From NCBI GenBank assembly GCA_022616595.1, contig JAKEEL010000179.1:1-7817 (forward strand): DNA of 7,817 bases, written 5' to 3'. This stretch comes from Methylococcaceae bacterium (GTDB lineage Bacteria > Pseudomonadota > Gammaproteobacteria > Methylococcales > UBA1147). Below the pieces are notes generated by a model, which did no database searches, was not told where the DNA came from, and worked only from the letters and a program-made list of their open reading frames with translations. Shown in pieces: positions 6,138 to 7,817 of this stretch. The stretch's first letter is position 1; every line of letters starts with the position of its first letter. Both the position numbers and the translations under genes were made by a program.

Positions 6138-6162
6138 TACAAGGATTTTTCGACCTTGTCAA
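6134..6162 (-). promoter_or_regulatory. Sigma70-type promoter of the phasin gene
   Basis: On the - strand TTGACA (complement of 6157-6162) and TATTGT (complement of 6134-6139) are separated by exactly 17 bp. The -35 is perfect and the -10 has four of six consensus bases. The start site should fall near 6127, leaving a leader of about 50 nt before the phasin ATG. The upstream flank on this strand is A/T-rich (6163-6206), as in strong promoters with an UP element. Confidence 0.8.
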
Positions 6163-6269
6163 CAGTTTTTAGAGAAAAATTTAATTCTTTCGCGACTGCG
6201 ATTTTTCCCGTCCTGCGGACTGCTTGCGGACGGAGAAGCGCTTAAGCGGTCCGGTTGCGACCCGCGACC

Positions 6270-6306
6270 AAAAACGAAAAGGGCCTGTCTTTCGACAAGC
6301 CCTTTT
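6270..6306 (-). terminator. Intrinsic terminator of the phaA-phaR-phaB unit
   Basis: On the - strand AAAAGGGC, then U, then UGUC pairs with GACA, G, then GCCCTTTT, around a GAAA tetraloop (6277-6306). The central U-G wobble makes a 13-bp stem in - strand RNA, while the + strand version has a C/A mismatch. CCCTTTTCGTTTTT follows, giving the U-rich tail. The hairpin lies 24 bp after the phaB stop codon. Confidence 0.85.
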
Positions 6307-6329
6307 ATCGACATCCCAAAAATCGGCTC

Positions 6330-7085
6330 TCAGTAGGACATATACAACCCGCCATTCACCGGAATATTGGCCCCGGTAATATAGGTCGTATCGTCCGCCG
6401 CCAGGAACGCGACGGTATGCGCGATTTCCTCGGGTTTTCCCATCCTCCCGGCCGGGATGCCCGCGACGATCGCGTTCCGCACGTCCTCGGGGACCGCCGC
6501 GGTCATCGAAGTCTCGATGTAACCGGGAGACACCGAATTGACCGTGATGCCCTTCTTCGCCGTTTCCTGCGCGAGCGCCATGGTGAAGCCATGAATCCCG
6601 GCTTTCGACGCGGAATAATTGGTTTGCCCGAATTGCCCTTTCTGTCCGTTGACCGAGGAAATATTGACGATCCGGCCGAATCCCGCTTCCAGCATGCCGT
6701 TGATCACCTGACGGGTCACGTTGTACACGCTGTTCAGATTGACATCGATCACGGATCGCCAGAACTCGAGATCCATTTTCCGGAGTGTGGTGTCCCGGGT
6801 AATTCCCGCGCAATTAACCAGAATCGCGACCGGGCCGGCCTCGGCTTCAATCTTCTTGACCATCTCGGCGCAAGAGTCGAACGAGGCGACGTCTACCGGC
6901 ACGGTGCTGACCTGATAACCGCTTTGCGCCATCTCCTTTTTCCAATCCTGTGCTTTTTCCATTTCAGACAATAGGTGGGCGGCATAAACCCGTCTGCCCT
7001 GATCGATCAGGGCCTTACAGATCTCGGTACCGATTCCGCCGATTCCGCCGGTAACGAGCGCAACTTTCTGATTTTCTTTGGACAT
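6330..7085 (-). CDS. phaB: NADPH-dependent acetoacetyl-CoA reductase (short-chain dehydrogenase)
   Basis: This 251-residue classical short-chain dehydrogenase reduces acetoacetyl-CoA to (R)-3-hydroxybutyryl-CoA, the second step of PHB synthesis in the cytoplasm. The cofactor motif is TGGIGGIG (12-19) and NCAG is at 91-94. The catalytic set is Asn118, a Ser at 143/144, Tyr157 and Lys161 (NYSASK), followed by PG (187-188). The ending TGANIPVNGGLYMSY and the stretch GQKGQFGQTNYSASKAG (147-163) are highly typical of PhaB rather than of FabG, and the length matches PhaB (about 246-251). The ATG at 7083-7085 has AGGAG 9 nt upstream. The gene follows phaR by 20 bp and should share its transcript; a strong terminator lies 24 bp downstream. 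FabG is the alternative, but the PHB gene context argues against it. Confidence 0.95.
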   Translation of the reverse strand: MSKENQKVALVTGGIGGIGTEICKALIDQGRRVYAAHLLSEMEKAQDWKKEMAQSGYQVSTVPVDVASFDSCAEMVKKIEAEAGPVAILVNCAGITRDTTLRKMDLEFWRSVIDVNLNSVYNVTRQVINGMLEAGFGRIVNISSVNGQKGQFGQTNYSASKAGIHGFTMALAQETAKKGITVNSVSPGYIETSMTAAVPEDVRNAIVAGIPAGRMGKPEEIAHTVAFLAADDTTYITGANIPVNGGLYMSY

Positions 7086-7105
7086 GATGGACTACTCCTG
7101 AATGG

Positions 7106-7570
7106 TTACTCTTTACTCGACTTCTTTACATGCCCGAACCCTACACCTTCAATGAATTTCTTCTGCATTTCCTGCCATAGTTCCATGTTCTTGCTGGTAA
7201 GCTCGGTAATTGACTCAAAAGGGTTGGTCGCAATGGTTTCCACGAACCGCTGTTGCAGAATCTTCTGCTGATCGAGAAAAAACGACATGGTTTTTTCCAG
7301 GTAATTGCTGAACACGTCTCGCGTATCTTCCTGATAAAAGCGAATGAACTTTGACAGTACATCGCAGGTGAACAGGTGTTTTCCGTCCGTTTCCTGCTCC
7401 ATGATGATCTGCAACAGGATGCTGCGGCTGATATCTTCGTTCGAATTCGCGTTCACCACTTCGAATTCAATACCCTTGAGCACCATTTCACGAACATCGG
7501 CCAGCGTGATGTAGCGGCTGGCCTCCGTATCGTACAGACGGCGATTGGGATATTTTTTAATCGTCCTCAC
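7106..7570 (-). CDS. phaR: Polyhydroxyalkanoate synthesis repressor PhaR
   Basis: The product (154 residues from the GTG at 7568-7570) carries the PHB/PHA accumulation-regulator DNA-binding domain at its N-terminus: IKKYPNRRLYDTEASRYITL followed by DVREMV (about residues 4-30), continuing to ILLQIIMEQE. After it come PHB_acc-type segments with FSNYLEKTMSFFLDQQ and a helical C-terminus ending in basic KKSSKE. PhaR binds both phasin promoters and PHB itself; granule formation titrates it off DNA and induces the phasin. I prefer the GTG start because family members begin only a few residues before the KKYPNRRLYDT motif and a GGAA lies 7 nt upstream. An ATG at 7639 would add 23 unconserved residues and overlap the phaA stop by 35 bp. 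It lies 34 bp after phaA and 20 bp before phaB, so all three should be co-transcribed. Confidence 0.92.
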   Translation of the reverse strand: MRTIKKYPNRRLYDTEASRYITLADVREMVLKGIEFEVVNANSNEDISRSILLQIIMEQETDGKHLFTCDVLSKFIRFYQEDTRDVFSNYLEKTMSFFLDQQKILQQRFVETIATNPFESITELTSKNMELWQEMQKKFIEGVGFGHVKKSSKE

Positions 7571-7604
7571 AGGAAAGTTCCGTCGATTTGTTTGTTCAGA
7601 TCGC

Positions 7605-7817
7605 TTATCGCTCGACCGCAATTGCAATGCCCTGACCACCGCCGATGCAAAGCGTAGCCAGTCCTTTATGGGCGTCCCGCCTGATCATTTCGTAGATCAG
7701 ACTGACCAGGATTCTGGTTCCGGATGCACCGATCGGGTGCCCCAATGCAATCGCGCCTCCGTTGACATTGACCTTGCTGACATCCCAGCCCAGTTCATTA
7801 TTCACCGACATGGCTTG
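7605..7817 (-). CDS. phaA: C-terminal end of acetyl-CoA acetyltransferase (beta-ketothiolase), partial
   Basis: The last 70 residues of a thiolase are present; the 5' part lies beyond the window edge. NNELGWDVSKVNVNGGAIAL leads into GHPIGASG, which holds the active-site His, and CIGGGQGIAIAVER at the end holds the second catalytic Cys (Cys378 in the Zoogloea enzyme numbering as I recall it). The enzyme condenses two acetyl-CoA to acetoacetyl-CoA, the first step of PHB synthesis. The position directly before phaR and phaB supports phaA over a catabolic thiolase such as AtoB, which sequence alone would not settle. The promoter of this unit must lie outside the window. Confidence 0.9.
   Translation of the reverse strand, partial: QAMSVNNELGWDVSKVNVNGGAIALGHPIGASGTRILVSLIYEMIRRDAHKGLATLCIGGGQGIAIAVER

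Noticed and set aside
5713..6162. Longer phasin start at 6162
   Set aside because: That ATG lies within the TTGACA of the phasin promoter, so it would not be transcribed; the ATG at 6075 has a good Shine-Dalgarno sequence.
6208..6248. Inverted repeats CCGTCC/GGACGG and palindrome CGCTTAAGCG between phaB and phaP
   Set aside because: Stems are short or have 14-nt loops, there is no U-tract in either direction, and they do not line up with the promoter or terminator; probably chance.
6255..6974. 239-codon + strand frame opposite phaB
   Set aside because: It is antisense to a well-supported phaB gene; its Arg/His/Asp-rich composition is typical of a complement-strand shadow of a G/C-rich gene.
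1..7817. CRISPR array, tRNA or rRNA gene, insertion sequence or phage genes
   Set aside because: I saw no spaced direct repeats, no tRNA-like cloverleaf with CCA, no rRNA motifs, and no transposase or integrase frame; the only transposase-like signal is the tail of the desaturase.

Overview
The window looks like chromosomal DNA of a polyhydroxybutyrate (PHB)-storing proteobacterium, most likely a gammaproteobacterium. The grounds are a phaA-phaR-phaB order (which I recall from purple sulfur bacteria), a Pseudomonas-type acyl-CoA desaturase with a long C-terminal extension, a CspA-type cold shock gene and sigma70-like promoters. Taxonomy is inference; there is no rRNA or other marker gene here.

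Layout: (1) 1-168, + strand: the 3' end of a DUF4394-type gene, closed by a strong hairpin at 187-209. (2) 329-1792, - strand: a small cold shock protein gene followed 81 bp later by a membrane acyl-CoA desaturase, with a hairpin between them; together they look like a cold-response pair. (3) 1793-2179: a 387-bp divergent intergenic region holding the cold-shock leader and a candidate promoter for the next genes. (4) 2180-5554, + strand: a two-gene unit encoding a periplasmic methanethiol oxidase of the SBP56/selenium-binding family (MtoX) and, 27 bp downstream, a 646-residue exported protein that joins a SCO1/SenC copper-chaperone domain to a MauG-type di-haem cytochrome c peroxidase domain. 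(5) 5713-7817, - strand: PHB metabolism, with the 3' end of phaA (thiolase), phaR (PHB-responsive repressor) and phaB (acetoacetyl-CoA reductase) in one unit with its own terminator, then a phasin gene with its own promoter, operator-like inverted repeat and terminator.

How the genes work together: MtoX would oxidise methanethiol in the periplasm. Its partner fuses the two accessory activities (copper delivery and haem-dependent oxidative modification) that I recall being encoded by separate genes beside mtoX in Hyphomicrobium. This fusion, with its C-x5-C copper motif, a Tyr at the expected haem-ligand position and a His replacing the usual inter-haem Trp, is the most interesting part of the window. 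In the pha region, PhaA and PhaB make (R)-3-hydroxybutyryl-CoA from acetyl-CoA, the phasin coats the granules, and PhaR probably represses the phasin promoter through the paired dyads that overlap its -10 element and start site. The PHB synthase gene is not in the window.
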